Positions 5,901 through 5,909 of a DNA stretch of 5,909 nt are shown piece after piece. Source of the DNA: Acidobacteriota bacterium (GTDB lineage: Bacteria > Acidobacteriota > Blastocatellia > Pyrinomonadales > Pyrinomonadaceae); contig JACCVS010000253.1 in assembly GCA_013698055.1 (NCBI GenBank), positions 1-5,909 of the forward strand, written 5' to 3'. A program made the position numbers and the translations under genes. How positions within the stretch are numbered: the first letter of the stretch is position 1; each line of letters begins with the position of its first letter. Under the pieces are notes generated by a model that was given only the letters and a program-made list of their open reading frames with translations, was not told the DNA's origin and ran no database searches.

Positions 5901-5909
5901 TCTGGCTGC

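Overview
The window holds five protein-coding genes and no RNA gene, CRISPR array, insertion sequence or recognisable phage gene. Base composition is moderately GC-rich. Shine-Dalgarno sites are of ordinary bacterial type. The gene content (a secreted VIT/VWA protein, an MFS_3 exporter, a prokaryotic TMEM175-type channel, an XdhC-like protein and an Mpo1/DUF962 protein) and a GGCAGAA-type heptamer repeat fit a free-living soil or environmental bacterium. Acidobacteriota, perhaps Blastocatellia, is my best guess, but it rests on general resemblance and not on any marker gene.

Left block (about 30-3743, minus strand). An MFS transporter (3662 to 2445) is followed after 114 bases by a large exported VIT + von Willebrand A protein (2330 to 102). 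The second gene has its own strong ribosome binding site, and the gap may hold a weak promoter, so the two may be co-transcribed or independent. The VIT/VWA gene ends inside a run of 7-base repeats. These fold with an inverted copy into a 19-position stem followed by six T, which looks like an intrinsic terminator built from repeat units.

Centre (3663-4730). An AT-richer divergent spacer with a perfect 10-bp palindrome separates the MFS gene from the only plus-strand gene. That gene is a six-helix TMEM175/DUF1211 membrane protein read from a TTG start. It converges on the next block over a 77-base spacer, and a small hairpin sits on its stop codon.

Right block (4731-5909, minus strand). A small Mpo1-like (DUF962) membrane protein overlaps by 17 bases the start of an XdhC-like gene, so the pair is probably translationally coupled. 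The XdhC N-terminal domain has lost the sequence motifs usual in the family, while its Rossmann half is well preserved. No xanthine dehydrogenase or CO dehydrogenase subunit is visible in the window.

I see no convincing multi-gene novel system. The points most worth a second look are the repeat-derived terminator overlapping a stop codon, the degenerate XdhC N-terminus, and its coupling to a DUF962 gene. There is no gene-free stretch longer than 300 bases.
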